DNA of 64,000 nt from Bacillus fonticola (GTDB lineage Bacteria; Bacillota; Bacilli; Bacillales; JC228), in assembly GCF_012955605.1 (NCBI RefSeq), contig NZ_CP052135.1, positions 176,001 to 240,000 on the forward strand, in the 5' to 3' direction. The translations under genes and the position numbers were made by a program. The notes below the pieces were generated by a model, which saw only the letters and a program-made list of their open reading frames with translations, searched no databases and was not told the origin of the DNA. Shown piece by piece: positions 11,549 through 19,761 of this stretch. Every line of letters starts with the position of its first letter. The stretch's first letter is position 1.

Positions 11549-12250
11549 ATGCAACAACACGATCAAAGCGAACATCGTCACCATCATCATAGTGGAACTG
11601 GAGTAGCGACAGTCACTTCCCATGTCTTGTACGAACAAGGTAACGTCATTATCCATGTCACTAATGAAAACGGGGATTCACCGACACTACAGTCGAATCA
11701 TAGTAAACAAATGCATCTCATCATCGTGAGTGAAGATTTAGAGGAGTACTATCACGTACATCCAATTGAGCAAGGGGATGGCTCATATACATCAAAATTA
11801 TTTCTACAAGAGGGTCACTACAAAGCCTTCGTGGATATTTCTCCTGCTGAAGGGGTGTATCACATTTCCCCTCATGAAATTGTGGTAGGGAATGCTAAGG
11901 AACCGCGCAAAGCCAACTTACGGCCAACTGAAAGTAAAACCGTGATATCTGGTAAAGTGACAGCCACTGCCCAGTATGAAGATCCTATTAAAGGAGATGA
12001 GACTGTATTTGCCTTTGAATTAACGGGTGGAAAGCCAGAACCGTACTTAGGGGCACGCGGACATGTTGTCATCTTAGATGAAGCTGCCGAAACGTTTATT
12101 CATGTACACCCACTGTCAGACAACGAGACGAAGTTTGCTACCTCATTTGACACTGCAGGACCATACAAACTGTGGGCAGAATTCAAGATAGACGGTGAAA
12201 TACACGTTTTTGCTTACGTGATCTATGTTAAGGAGAAGGAAGCAACGTGA
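11549..12250 (+). CDS. His-rich protein with two YtkA-like beta domains
   Basis: A 233-aa soluble protein without a signal peptide. It starts with a metal-binding-looking stretch (SEHRHHHHSG), then has two similar beta-sandwich units: one around MHLIIVSEDLEEYYHVHP (residues about 50-115) and one around GHVVILDEAAETFIHVHP (about 170-230). Each has the H-V-H-P motif seen in proteins encoded near copper or heavy-metal efflux genes. RBS AAAAAGGAGG precedes ATG 11549. A copper-linked role is inferred from the neighbours. Confidence 0.6.
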   Translation: MQQHDQSEHRHHHHSGTGVATVTSHVLYEQGNVIIHVTNENGDSPTLQSNHSKQMHLIIVSEDLEEYYHVHPIEQGDGSYTSKLFLQEGHYKAFVDISPAEGVYHISPHEIVVGNAKEPRKANLRPTESKTVISGKVTATAQYEDPIKGDETVFAFELTGGKPEPYLGARGHVVILDEAAETFIHVHPLSDNETKFATSFDTAGPYKLWAEFKIDGEIHVFAYVIYVKEKEAT

Positions 12251-12345
12251 TGGACGGTATGAAACGCCCGCATGAAGTTGTGCTTTTAGGGAACCAATAA
12301 AAAGAGTATAGAGAAGGGATAATCGAAAGGAGAGGTGATGTCCTG

Positions 12346-12618
12346 ATGAAGAATTTGACTTTATACACGCGGCCAACCTGAACAGACTGCCAGGCAGGGA
12401 AGGAGTTTCTTTCCCAACATGCAGTTGAGTATGAAGGAATTGATGTAAGCAACGATCCAGCAAAAGAACAGGAGATGAAGCAGATTTCTGGGACAAAGGT
12501 TGTGCCGTGCTTTGTATTTAAAGAAGCGTCCCTCCTCGGTCGATTCAAAAAACCAACCGTGTACATTGGATTTGAACAAAACAAAGAAGCAATCCAACAA
12601 GAGCTCGGTATTTCGTAA
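12346..12618 (+). CDS. Glutaredoxin-like protein with in-frame UGA at the first active-site Cys
   Basis: A thioredoxin-fold reading frame of 90 codons. It begins MKNLTLYTRPT, then has TGA (12379-12381), then TDCQAGKEFL, so the expected CxxC reads stop-T-D-C. The downstream part is well kept: EYEGIDVSNDP, the cis-proline segment TKVVPCFVF, and a C-terminal helix. The start ATG 12346 has AAAGGAGAGG upstream. A 7-bp hairpin follows the TGA (see the separate entry). It is either a selenocysteine codon, a point-mutated pseudogene, or a sequencing error. Unlike the glm-region defects, this is a substitution and not an indel. Confidence 0.6.
12397..12415 (+). promoter_or_regulatory. Possible bacterial SECIS-like hairpin after the UGA
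   Basis: GGGAAGG / CTTTCCC makes a 7-bp stem (one G-T pair) with loop AGTTT. The loop begins 22 nt after the UGA and has G as its second base. Both points fit the loose published consensus for bacterial SECIS elements, but such small hairpins are common by chance. Confidence 0.3.
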
Positions 12619-12682
12619 TCGGACGAAATGCTGGGCTTTTGTCTAAGGCATAAAACAGAAGTCTAAACGTAAAGGTGATCCG

Positions 12683-14113
12683 ATGAAATCAGAAGAAGCA
12701 ATTCCATCCACTGCCAACCCAATGCGTGATAAGGTGAAAATTGCTCTTGTATTGGCACTCCCGGCAGTAGCAGAGAACTTTTTCCAAACCATTTTAGGAT
12801 TCGTAGACACGTACTTTGTCTCAAAAATAGGCCTAGTTGAAGTAACGGCTGTCGGTGTCACGAATGCGCTACTGGCGATCTACTTTGCCCTATTTATGGC
12901 GGTGGGTGTAGCGGTAAATGTGATGATCTCGAATTCTCTAGGGGCAGGCAAAGTAGAGCGTGCTCGCCATATTTCACAACAAGGAATTTTGTTAGCGATT
13001 TTACTGGGTATTTTAAGTGGTATTGTGACCTTGTTTTTCGCTGAACCTTTACTGAGATTGATGGGAATCGAGGAAGAGGTGCTCGAAGTGGGCGTTGTCT
13101 ATTTTCGAATCGTCGCCATTCCTTCCGTGTTTATGGCACTCATGTTTGTATTAGGAAGTATCCTAAGAGGAGCGGGCGATACCAATTCCCCGATGAAAGT
13201 AAGTATTATCATTAATGTCATCAATGCTGGTTTAGACTACATTTTGATTTTTGGTTTTTTGTTTATCCCGTCTCTCGGAATCGTCGGAGCAGCGCTAGCT
13301 ACAGTCGTCGCACGGATTGTCGGCTCACTTCTTATGTTTAGGTACATAGGGAGAAACGACACGATTGCATTTCGAAAAGATTTTTGGCGAATTGACTGGG
13401 GACACCAAAAAGAATTGTTACAGCTAGGCTCACCTGCGGCTGGAGAAAGACTTGTTATGAGAATTGGACAAGTACTTTATTTTGGTTTCGTTGTTGCATT
13501 AGGGACCAACACTTTCGCCGCCCATCAAATCGCTGGAAACATTGAGATCTTTTCCTACATGATTGGTTATGGATTTGCGACAGCTGCAACGATCTTGGTC
13601 GGTAGACAAATTGGCGCCGGCAACATACAAGAAGCGAAAACGTATGCAAAAATTTGTACAGTCATTACCATCATCGGCATGTCGTTCACCGCTATCCTTC
13701 TATTTGTACTTGGTGAATGGGTCGGATCCTTTTTCTCTGAAGATCCTGTCGTCATTGGCGAAATTGGCACTGCTTTGAAAACATCTGCCGTGTTTCAACC
13801 TTTCCTTGCCGTTCTCCTTGTGCTAACTGGCGCTTTCCAAGGGGCCAATAATACCAAGTTTCCGATGTACTTAACGGCTGTTGGCATGTGGGCAATTCGA
13901 ACTGTATTAGTGTACGTGTTAGCTGTTCAGATGGAGTGGGGTATTTTAGGCGTCTGGATAGCAATTGGTGTAGACATTGCTGCTAGAGCTGTTGTATTAC
14001 TGTTTGTTATGTGGAAAGGCAAATGGATCAAGAGCGAGCGGAAGGACCCGACACACCGCAGTCACCCAGAAACACTGAAAGAAAAATCATCGAGATGTGT
14101 CAATAATTACTAA
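12683..14113 (+). CDS. MATE-family multidrug/Na+ efflux transporter
   Basis: A 476-aa inner-membrane antiporter with about twelve predicted helices in two similar halves. The N-terminal half begins KIALVLALPAVAENFFQTIL and LGFVDTYFVSKIGLVEVTAVG, typical of the MatE domain. The second half repeats the fold (LLQLGSPAAGERLVMRIGQV). The C-terminal tail is hydrophilic and basic. ATG 12683 has AAAGGTG upstream. The substrate cannot be told from sequence. It is a single gene next to the redox genes, without an evident shared operator. Confidence 0.9.
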   Translation: MKSEEAIPSTANPMRDKVKIALVLALPAVAENFFQTILGFVDTYFVSKIGLVEVTAVGVTNALLAIYFALFMAVGVAVNVMISNSLGAGKVERARHISQQGILLAILLGILSGIVTLFFAEPLLRLMGIEEEVLEVGVVYFRIVAIPSVFMALMFVLGSILRGAGDTNSPMKVSIIINVINAGLDYILIFGFLFIPSLGIVGAALATVVARIVGSLLMFRYIGRNDTIAFRKDFWRIDWGHQKELLQLGSPAAGERLVMRIGQVLYFGFVVALGTNTFAAHQIAGNIEIFSYMIGYGFATAATILVGRQIGAGNIQEAKTYAKICTVITIIGMSFTAILLFVLGEWVGSFFSEDPVVIGEIGTALKTSAVFQPFLAVLLVLTGAFQGANNTKFPMYLTAVGMWAIRTVLVYVLAVQMEWGILGVWIAIGVDIAARAVVLLFVMWKGKWIKSERKDPTHRSHPETLKEKSSRCVNNY

Positions 14114-14230
14114 GTAAAGTTTGTCTTTCAATCGCAAGCACACTTTTTCTCTCCAATTTGCATACTGTAATGGTACGAGGGGAGTTGATAAGACCAACTA
14201 GGCTAAACTCCTCTTGTTTTCTTTGCAAAG

Positions 14231-14261
14231 GTGTCACACAGAGTTGACTGATTTGTGACAC
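14231..14261. repeat. Inverted repeat GTGTCACA-N15-TGTGACAC
   Basis: A perfect 8-bp inverted repeat sits 13 bp upstream of the presumed glmS -35 box. It could be an operator for an unknown regulator, or a hairpin ending the MATE transcript; there is no T tract. Confidence 0.5.
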
Positions 14262-14273
14262 GGGAAATTTTGA

Positions 14274-14303
14274 TTGACGGGAAAAGTTGTTTTCTAGTAT
14301 GAT
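14274..14303 (+). promoter_or_regulatory. Probable sigma-A promoter of glmS
   Basis: TTGACG (14274-14279) and TATGAT (14298-14303) with an 18-bp spacer, about 56 bp before the ribozyme cleavage site. This is the only good promoter-like pair in the interval. Confidence 0.6.
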
Positions 14304-14339
14304 TAGCGTTGTCATTCAAATATAGAAAGTGAGGATCGA

Positions 14340-14510
14340 AGTTAACAAATTTTTAAAAAGCGCCAGGACTACCGCGTAGGCGAGTAGTTGACGAGGTGGA
14401 GGTTATCGAGTAATTCGGCGGGTGCCTCCTAGCTGACCGCACAGCTATTTATTCTTCTTATAAAACACACGAGGCGACTCGGTGTACAAAAAAGGAGAAA
14501 TGCGCCATAC
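14340..14510 (+). ncRNA. glmS ribozyme (GlcN6P-activated self-cleaving riboswitch)
   Basis: The mRNA leader of glmS. The conserved cleavage segment AAAAGCGCCAG places the cut between 14359 and 14360. The core signatures AGTTGACGAGG, TTATCGAG, TTCGGCGGGTGCCTCC and the 3' segment ACAAAAAAGGAGAAATGCGC are present in order. Binding of glucosamine-6-phosphate triggers self-cleavage and mRNA decay, giving feedback control of glmS. The variable P1 loop is short. Confidence 0.93.
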
Positions 14511-14577
14511 GAGAGGGGGGAAACGAAGCCCCCAAACACGGCTCGTTTGCCCCCTCATCCAGGGAGGAAAAACGATT

Positions 14578-16380
14578 ATGTGTGGAATTGTCGGATATAT
14601 TGGAAACGTTGATGCAAAAGAGATCCTTTTAAAAGGCTTAGAAAAACTCGAGTACCGCGGCTATGATTCTGCTGGGATCGCTGTACAAACTGGCAACGAG
14701 ATCTCTGTATTTAAAGAAAAAGGTCGTATCGCTGATTTGCGTGCTGCTGTGGATAGCAGCGTCACAGCAAACACTGGAATTGGCCATACTCGCTGGGCGA
14801 CACACGGTGTTCCTTCTCAAGAGAACGCCCACCCGCATCAAAGCACATCAGGTCGTTTCACCCTTGTTCATAACGGAGTCATTGAAAACTATGACATTAT
14901 TAAGCGTGAAGCATTGCAAGGTGTGAATTTTGTCAGCGAAACAGATACAGAAGTCATCGTGCAGTTAATCGAGAAATACGTAAACGAAGGCCAAGACGTG
15001 GAAACAGCGTTCCGTAGCATGTTGAAAAAGCTAGAAGGATCTTACGCATTAGCGCTTCTTGATAAAGAAAACGACGAAACCATCTTTGTAGCGAAAAATA
15101 AAAGCCCATTGCTTGTCGGACTTGGCGAAGACTTCAACGTCGTCGCAAGTGACGCGATGGCGATGCTACAAGTGACAGATCAATACGTTGAGTTAATGGA
15201 TAAAGAAATCGTCATCGTAACGAAAGAAAACGTCACGATCCAAACGCTTAACGGAGAGACAGTAGAACGTGCTCCGTACACAGCAGAAATCGATGCAAGT
15301 GACATCGAAAAAGGCACATATGCACACTATATGCTGAAAGAAATCGATGAGCAACCGCTTGTGATGCGCAAAATTATGCAAGCTTACCAAAACGATGCTG
15401 GTACGCTCACGATTGATAACGACATCGTGAACGCGATCGACGCTGCAGACCGTTTGTACATTGTGGCATGCGGAACGAGTTACCATGCGGGACTTGTCGG
15501 CAAGCAATTGATTGAAAACATGGCGAAAAAGCCAGTAGAGGTACACGTAGCGAGTGAATTCAACTACAACATGCCACTACTAAGCGAAAAGCCACTGTTT
15601 ATCTTCATCTCACAAAGTGGAGAAACAGCAGACAGCCGCGCCTGCCTCGTCCAAGTGAAAGAAAAGGGCCACAAAGCGCTGACGATTACAAACGTAGCTG
15701 GCTCAACCCTTTCACGTGAAGCGGACTATACTTTGCTTCTGCACGCTGGCCCTGAAATCGCGGTAGCCTCAACAAAAGCGTACACAGCACAAATCGCGGT
15801 TCTTGCAATTTTGGCTAACGTGACAGCAGAAAAACGTGGCTACAATCAAAGCTTTGACCTTGCGCAAGAACTCGGAATCGTCGCAAATGCAATTGAAGCC
15901 CTTTGTGATGACAAAGAAGAATTTGAGGCTATTGCCCGAGAATACTTGTCGACAACTCGCAACGCATTCTTTATCGGCCGCGCAGTAGATAATTACGTAG
16001 GTCTAGAAGGTGCTTTGAAGCTGAAGGAGATCTCTTACATCCAGGCAGAAGGATTTGCTGGTGGGGAATTGAAGCACGGCACAATTGCCTTGATCGAAGA
16101 CGGCACACCAGTGATTGCGATAGCGACCCAAGAAAAAGTGAACCTAAGCATCCGAGGCAACGTCAAAGAAGTCGTCGCCCGTGGCGCAAACCCTTGCATC
16201 ATCTCGATGAAAGGACTCGACACAGACGAAGACCGTTACGTAGTACCCGAAGTACACCCGTACTTCACCCCTCTCGTATCCGTAGTACCGACACAGTTGA
16301 TTGCTTATTATGCGGCGTTACATCGTGATTGCGATGTGGATAAACCGCGGAACTTGGCGAAGAGTGTGACCGTTGAATAG
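14578..16380 (+). CDS. glmS: Glutamine-fructose-6-phosphate aminotransferase (isomerizing)
   Basis: Makes glucosamine-6-phosphate from fructose-6-phosphate and glutamine, the first step to UDP-GlcNAc; 600 aa. The glutaminase domain begins [10 protein letters not shown] with catalytic Cys2. Two SIS domains follow ([19 protein letters not shown]), and the C-terminus ends [12 protein letters not shown], the conserved attTn7-coding end recognised by TnsD. The start ATG 14578 has AGGGAGG upstream; an in-frame extension to 14482 would run into the ribozyme and is rejected. The frame is intact. A Tn7-like element begins 25 bases after the stop. Confidence 0.98.
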   Translation: MCGIVGYIGNVDAKEILLKGLEKLEYRGYDSAGIAVQTGNEISVFKEKGRIADLRAAVDSSVTANTGIGHTRWATHGVPSQENAHPHQSTSGRFTLVHNGVIENYDIIKREALQGVNFVSETDTEVIVQLIEKYVNEGQDVETAFRSMLKKLEGSYALALLDKENDETIFVAKNKSPLLVGLGEDFNVVASDAMAMLQVTDQYVELMDKEIVIVTKENVTIQTLNGETVERAPYTAEIDASDIEKGTYAHYMLKEIDEQPLVMRKIMQAYQNDAGTLTIDNDIVNAIDAADRLYIVACGTSYHAGLVGKQLIENMAKKPVEVHVASEFNYNMPLLSEKPLFIFISQSGETADSRACLVQVKEKGHKALTITNVAGSTLSREADYTLLLHAGPEIAVASTKAYTAQIAVLAILANVTAEKRGYNQSFDLAQELGIVANAIEALCDDKEEFEAIAREYLSTTRNAFFIGRAVDNYVGLEGALKLKEISYIQAEGFAGGELKHGTIALIEDGTPVIAIATQEKVNLSIRGNVKEVVARGANPCIISMKGLDTDEDRYVVPEVHPYFTPLVSVVPTQLIAYYAALHRDCDVDKPRNLAKSVTVE

Positions 16381-16390
16381 ATGATGGATG

Positions 16391-16405
16391 CCCCTTTAGT
16401 GGAAG
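16391..16405 (+). terminator. Left half of the glmS terminator, split by the transposon
   Basis: CCCCTTTAGTGGAA (16391-16404) is the 5' arm of a 14-bp stem. Its 3' arm, TTCCGCTGGAGGGG plus TTTTT, now lies at 37218-37236. Joining across one copy of GGAAG restores a complete hairpin with a GAAA loop. Confidence 0.85.
16401..16405. repeat. Target-site duplication GGAAG, left copy
   Basis: Five bases immediately before the 5'-TGTA end, identical to 37210-37214 immediately after the TACA-3' end. Five-base duplications are the rule for Tn7-family transposition. Confidence 0.93.
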
Positions 16406-16472
16406 TGTAACTTTAAAATAAAGTTTGATAATTTGTAAAAAAGTTCGATAATTTATAAAAAAGATTGATAAG
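16406..16472. repeat. Left end: three TnsB-type binding sites
   Basis: Terminal site ending AAAGTTTGATAA (to 16432), then AAAAAAGTTCGATAA (to about 16452) and AAAAAAGATTGATAA (to 16472). They share the core AAAGTTTGAT with the right-end sites in inverted orientation and are spaced about 20 bp apart. Confidence 0.85.
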
Positions 16473-16515
16473 AATGACCTCTTGGGATATTATGTCTCTA
16501 AGAGGTCATTTTTTA
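16473..16515 (+). terminator. Terminator just inside the transposon left end
   Basis: A perfect 10-bp stem AATGACCTCT (16473-16482) / AGAGGTCATT (16501-16510) with an 18-nt loop and a T-rich tail. It probably ends glmS transcription now that the native terminator is split, and shields the tns genes from glmS read-through. Confidence 0.82.
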
Positions 16516-16544
16516 TTTTTCTGATATTTTAGGAGGTGAATTAT

Positions 16545-17300
16545 TTGGCAAAACGTAGTAGAACCAACTCTGTTGATAAGAATCTAAAGGATGGCAGGGG
16601 TGTGGGAATTGGTTTGGATTATAAACCTTGGCTTAAAATTCAAGATGTCTCTTCCTCTGGCAGATCAACTCGTCTGAAAGGGATCACGATACCGAGACAG
16701 TATGAATTTTTATCAGATATGGAACGAAACTACTTTTATTTATTGGAATTTTCCGATTATGTAGTAGATATTCGTGAACAGTATCCTCTCCTACCACTTG
16801 AAGAAACCTTGTTAATCGCTGAAGAACTAGGTATCACTCATCCAAGGAATCCCAAAACGAATGAACCTATCGTTATGACAACAGACTTTGTAGTTACTTT
16901 TCAAGACAAAAGAATGCGGAAAGATTATGCTCGTACTGTAAAAAGTAAGAGTGATTTAATGGATGAGCGTGTACTTAAGAAGTTTGAAATAGAACGCGTC
17001 TTTTGGGAGCGACATGACATTGATTGGGGAATTGTAACAGAAGAAGAAATAAACCAAACGATGGCACTGAATATTAGCTATGTTCATGCATATCAAGATT
17101 TACATAATATTGAAGGATTTGAGCTAATCACAGAAACTCAATTTGAAGATTTGGTTATCGAATATATTGCAAGAATGATGAGGAATACGGACTCAATTCG
17201 AAAAATATCCCACCTATTTGAACGTGATTTTGACTTAATTTCGGGAAGTGGGCTAAGTATTTTTAGACATTTGATTATTAATAAAATTATTGATGTGTAG
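16545..17300 (+). CDS. tnsA: Tn7-like transposase subunit TnsA, C-terminus cut off by an IS
   Basis: Endonuclease subunit that cuts the 5' ends during cut-and-paste Tn7 transposition. Restriction-endonuclease-like catalytic residues are visible: Glu in YLLEFSDYVVDIREQ, Asp in MTTDFVVTF and Lys in RTVKSKSDL. TTG 16545 is the likely start, 6 bases after AGGAGGTG. The frame ends at TAG 17298-17300, created inside the inserted IS21-family element. The original end INLLEKLDVNQIISI...RAI continues in frame at 19672-19761 after the IS. About 29 residues are replaced by one Val, and the family C-terminus contacts TnsC. Confidence 0.9.
   Translation: MAKRSRTNSVDKNLKDGRGVGIGLDYKPWLKIQDVSSSGRSTRLKGITIPRQYEFLSDMERNYFYLLEFSDYVVDIREQYPLLPLEETLLIAEELGITHPRNPKTNEPIVMTTDFVVTFQDKRMRKDYARTVKSKSDLMDERVLKKFEIERVFWERHDIDWGIVTEEEINQTMALNISYVHAYQDLHNIEGFELITETQFEDLVIEYIARMMRNTDSIRKISHLFERDFDLISGSGLSIFRHLIINKIIDV
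17289..17294. repeat. ATTGAT duplication, left copy (IS21-family insertion)
   Basis: ATTGAT at 17289-17294 and again at 19666-19671 bracket the IS. Joining the flanks through one copy restores the tnsA frame ...NKIID-INLLEKLD.... Confidence 0.75.
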
Positions 17301-17446
17301 TGCAAAATAGAAGTACAGAACTTTGCAGCGAATTTGTACAGAGTTCTGCATGAGATTCTCATGCAAATAAAAAAGGACTTGCTAGCCACCCAAGTCAACC
17401 TCTACTGTTAAAGTGCGAACTCAAAACAGGTGGAGGTTAGGAAGGA

Positions 17447-18889
17447 ATGCTAACAATGTCCGATATCAATTGTATCAAACACTTACGAAATGAAAAAGGT
17501 CTGAGCATAGACAAAATCGCTACGACGCTCGGTATCAATTGGCGAACTGCCAAGAAATACGCGGATGAAGATGTACTCTACGAATCAATTATCAAACCAC
17601 GTAAAGGAATGATGTACGAGGAAAAATGGGGAACTATGGTTTCAGATTGGTTGTTCGAAGACGAGAAAGAAAAGCAGAAATTAAGGAGAAATAACCTGCA
17701 GCTTTTCAAAGAATTGCAGGCGCATGATTTTAAGGGGTCTTACCGGACCTGTTGTAACTTTATCCAGGAATGGCGCGTACAACATGACAGCGAAGACAAA
17801 GATCGAGGATCTGAACGGCTGGAGCACCCGGTAGGTGATGCACAAGTTGATTTTGGTGTAATGGAAGCCGTAGAAGAAGGAAAAAGACGAGACATCCGCC
17901 TACTCATCATGTCGTTCCCGTTCAGCAATGTCGCCTTTTATGAACCGCTGCCTTCTGAGAACCAGGAATGCTTTTTAGAAGGATTGAAGAAGCTATTTGA
18001 TAAAGTTGGCGGTGTCCCCCGGAAAATCCGGATTGACAACTTGACGCCCGCTGTCAAAAGGACCCGGAGCAAAACGGAAGAAGCGCAATTGACCGACGAG
18101 TTTTTACGGTTTCAGCTGTTCTACGGATTTGAAACTCAGGTGTGCAATGTAAGAAAAGGAAATGAAAAAGGCCATGTAGAGAAAAAGGTGGGCTATATCC
18201 GCTACAACTTCTTTAGTGTCCCTCCCGTTATTACAGGGTTGGAGGACCTCTCGGACAAGCTATTGGCGTTTTCAATCGAAGACCAGCAGCGGCAGCATTA
18301 CCGGAAAGAGATTGAGATACGGGAGCTCTGGGAAGAAGAAAAAAACACGCTTAAGAGTATTGATACTCCAGGATATTCAGTGCGAAAAGAACAATCAATC
18401 AAAGTGAATCCATATAACGAAATCAAAATAGATGACCATGACTTACATATTCCAAAGGGGAGAAATTATATCAAGCTGTTCCTCGTTTTAACATGGGACA
18501 AATATCAAGTGGTCACTCCTGATGGGGAAATCATCGCCGAAGGTCTTCGGCCTTATATGAACAAGCGGAAGGTGCTTCCTTGGCAAGACATTTTCAAAGC
18601 ATGGCGATTAAAACCAAGGGTTGTGGAATACTCCAGATACCGTCAATACTTGCCAGGGAGAATGAAAGAATATTTGAGCATCCCTTCAAGCCACTTACGG
18701 AAGCAACGGATTGAACAGGTTCTGACCTTACTGACGCGATATTCGCTGGAAGAAATCAATGAAGACTTCTACAAACATATGATGGCTGATCAATCAGGTG
18801 AAGGTGATCATCCTTTTGATGTAAATTGGAATCAATACGACCAACTAGGACGCCAAGGAGGAGTGGAAGATGACAGAGAACCTGCGTAA
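17447..18889 (+). CDS. istA: IS21-family transposase IstA
   Basis: A 480-aa DDE transposase. The N-terminal helix-turn-helix (LSIDKIATTLGINWRTAKKY) is followed by the integrase-type core: Asp in DAQVDFGVME, Asp in KIRIDNLTPA, Glu in KGHVEKKVGY. All three catalytic residues are present and the frame is unbroken. ATG 17447 follows GGAGGTTAGGAAGGA; ATG 17456 is a possible alternative. The 3' end overlaps istB by 20 bases, as is usual in this family. Confidence 0.95.
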   Translation: MLTMSDINCIKHLRNEKGLSIDKIATTLGINWRTAKKYADEDVLYESIIKPRKGMMYEEKWGTMVSDWLFEDEKEKQKLRRNNLQLFKELQAHDFKGSYRTCCNFIQEWRVQHDSEDKDRGSERLEHPVGDAQVDFGVMEAVEEGKRRDIRLLIMSFPFSNVAFYEPLPSENQECFLEGLKKLFDKVGGVPRKIRIDNLTPAVKRTRSKTEEAQLTDEFLRFQLFYGFETQVCNVRKGNEKGHVEKKVGYIRYNFFSVPPVITGLEDLSDKLLAFSIEDQQRQHYRKEIEIRELWEEEKNTLKSIDTPGYSVRKEQSIKVNPYNEIKIDDHDLHIPKGRNYIKLFLVLTWDKYQVVTPDGEIIAEGLRPYMNKRKVLPWQDIFKAWRLKPRVVEYSRYRQYLPGRMKEYLSIPSSHLRKQRIEQVLTLLTRYSLEEINEDFYKHMMADQSGEGDHPFDVNWNQYDQLGRQGGVEDDREPA

Positions 18890-19595
18890 CCTGTGCAAAC
18901 AGCTAAGATTAGCTTATGTGGCAGATTCCTTCGAAGACGTTGACTTTTCTACTCCTGAAGCTTTTTTAACAAATGTATTGACCCAGGAAATTGAGATGCG
19001 CGAATTCGCCAAGGTGGAAAGAAACTTGAAAAAGGCCCGATTCTTAGAAAATAAATCGCTGGAAACTTACCAATGGGGATCTTCTATCCGACTACCGCAG
19101 ACGGTGACCAAAGAACAGCTTAAGAATTTGGACTTTATCAAGGACCATCAGAATCTGGTGCTCATCGGAGCACCGGGCACTGGAAAAACTCATTTGGCTT
19201 CAGCACTAGGCAGGAGAGCGTGTGAAAAGGGATATGAAGTAAGGTTTTATCGAGTGGCTCAATTGGTCGAAGAGCTGGAAACAGCCCATCGGAACGGAAA
19301 GCTGGGAACGTTTCGTAAGAAATTCAATGATATCCAACTCCTGATTTTAGATGAAATGGGGTATGTGCCCTTCAGCAAGGAAGGGGCAGAGATTTTGTTT
19401 CAACTAATTACCGAGTTCTACGAGAAAAAGAGCTTGATTGTCACATCGAATCTGGAATTCAGTCAATGGAATCGGATCTTCATTGACAGTAGGCTAACTG
19501 CAGCCCTGGTGGATCGACTCATTCACCACGCCCATGTCATAACCTATAGCGGGGAAAGCTACCGGTTAACCCATGCGTTATCGCGTGTCAATTGA
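18870..19595 (+). CDS. istB: IS21-family helper ATPase IstB
   Basis: A 241-aa AAA+ ATPase that assists IstA in target capture. Walker A is GAPGTGKTHLA near residue 99-109; Walker B is LLILDEMGYV near 156. The IstB-typical C-terminus AALVDRLIHHAHVITYSGES is present. The gene is intact and overlaps the end of istA. It is DnaC-like but, given the IS context, not a replication protein. Confidence 0.95.
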   Translation: MTENLRNLCKQLRLAYVADSFEDVDFSTPEAFLTNVLTQEIEMREFAKVERNLKKARFLENKSLETYQWGSSIRLPQTVTKEQLKNLDFIKDHQNLVLIGAPGTGKTHLASALGRRACEKGYEVRFYRVAQLVEELETAHRNGKLGTFRKKFNDIQLLILDEMGYVPFSKEGAEILFQLITEFYEKKSLIVTSNLEFSQWNRIFIDSRLTAALVDRLIHHAHVITYSGESYRLTHALSRVN

Positions 19596-19665
19596 ATAAA
19601 GTCTTTGGTGGCAAAACTCTGTAAAAACCTTTGCAAATCTCTGCACTTTTCTCTTGCAAAATACA

Positions 19666-19671
19666 ATTGAT
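19666..19671. repeat. ATTGAT duplication, right copy
   Basis: Second copy of the six-base direct repeat bordering the IS21-family element; the separated end of tnsA continues directly from it. Confidence 0.75.
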
Positions 19672-19761
19672 ATAAATCTCTTAGAAAAGTTAGATGTGAA
19701 TCAAATCATATCAATCAAGACTATTAGGAAGGACTTTTCAGAGAAGGTGAGAGCGATATGA
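19672..19761 (+). pseudogene. Detached 3' end of tnsA
   Basis: In frame with the 5' part of tnsA once the IS is removed, it reads INLLEKLDVNQIISIKTIR, then KDFSEKVRAI and stop. The stop TGA (19759-19761) overlaps the tnsB ATG in an ATGA arrangement, the normal operon junction. Confidence 0.85.

Larger units (their letters stand above)
17295..19665 (+). mobile_element. IS21-family insertion sequence inside tnsA
   Basis: A 2371-bp element with the two-gene istA-istB layout of the IS21 family. The ends share TGTA at the tips and a longer imperfect inverted repeat (TGCAA, CAGA and TTTGC blocks at matching spacing in both ends, 17301-17326 and 19633-19658). Both genes look intact, so the IS may be active. 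A six-base duplication is visible. Confidence 0.9.

Noticed and set aside
14482..14577. N-terminal extension of GlmS by 32 codons
   Set aside because: The segment belongs to the ribozyme 3' part and leader; GlmS must begin Met-Cys for its glutaminase nucleophile.
17301..19658. IS21-family ends set at TGCAA...TTGCA without a duplication
   Set aside because: Extending to 17295 and 19665 gives shared TGTA tips, an ATTGAT duplication and a restored tnsA frame, so the longer borders are preferred.
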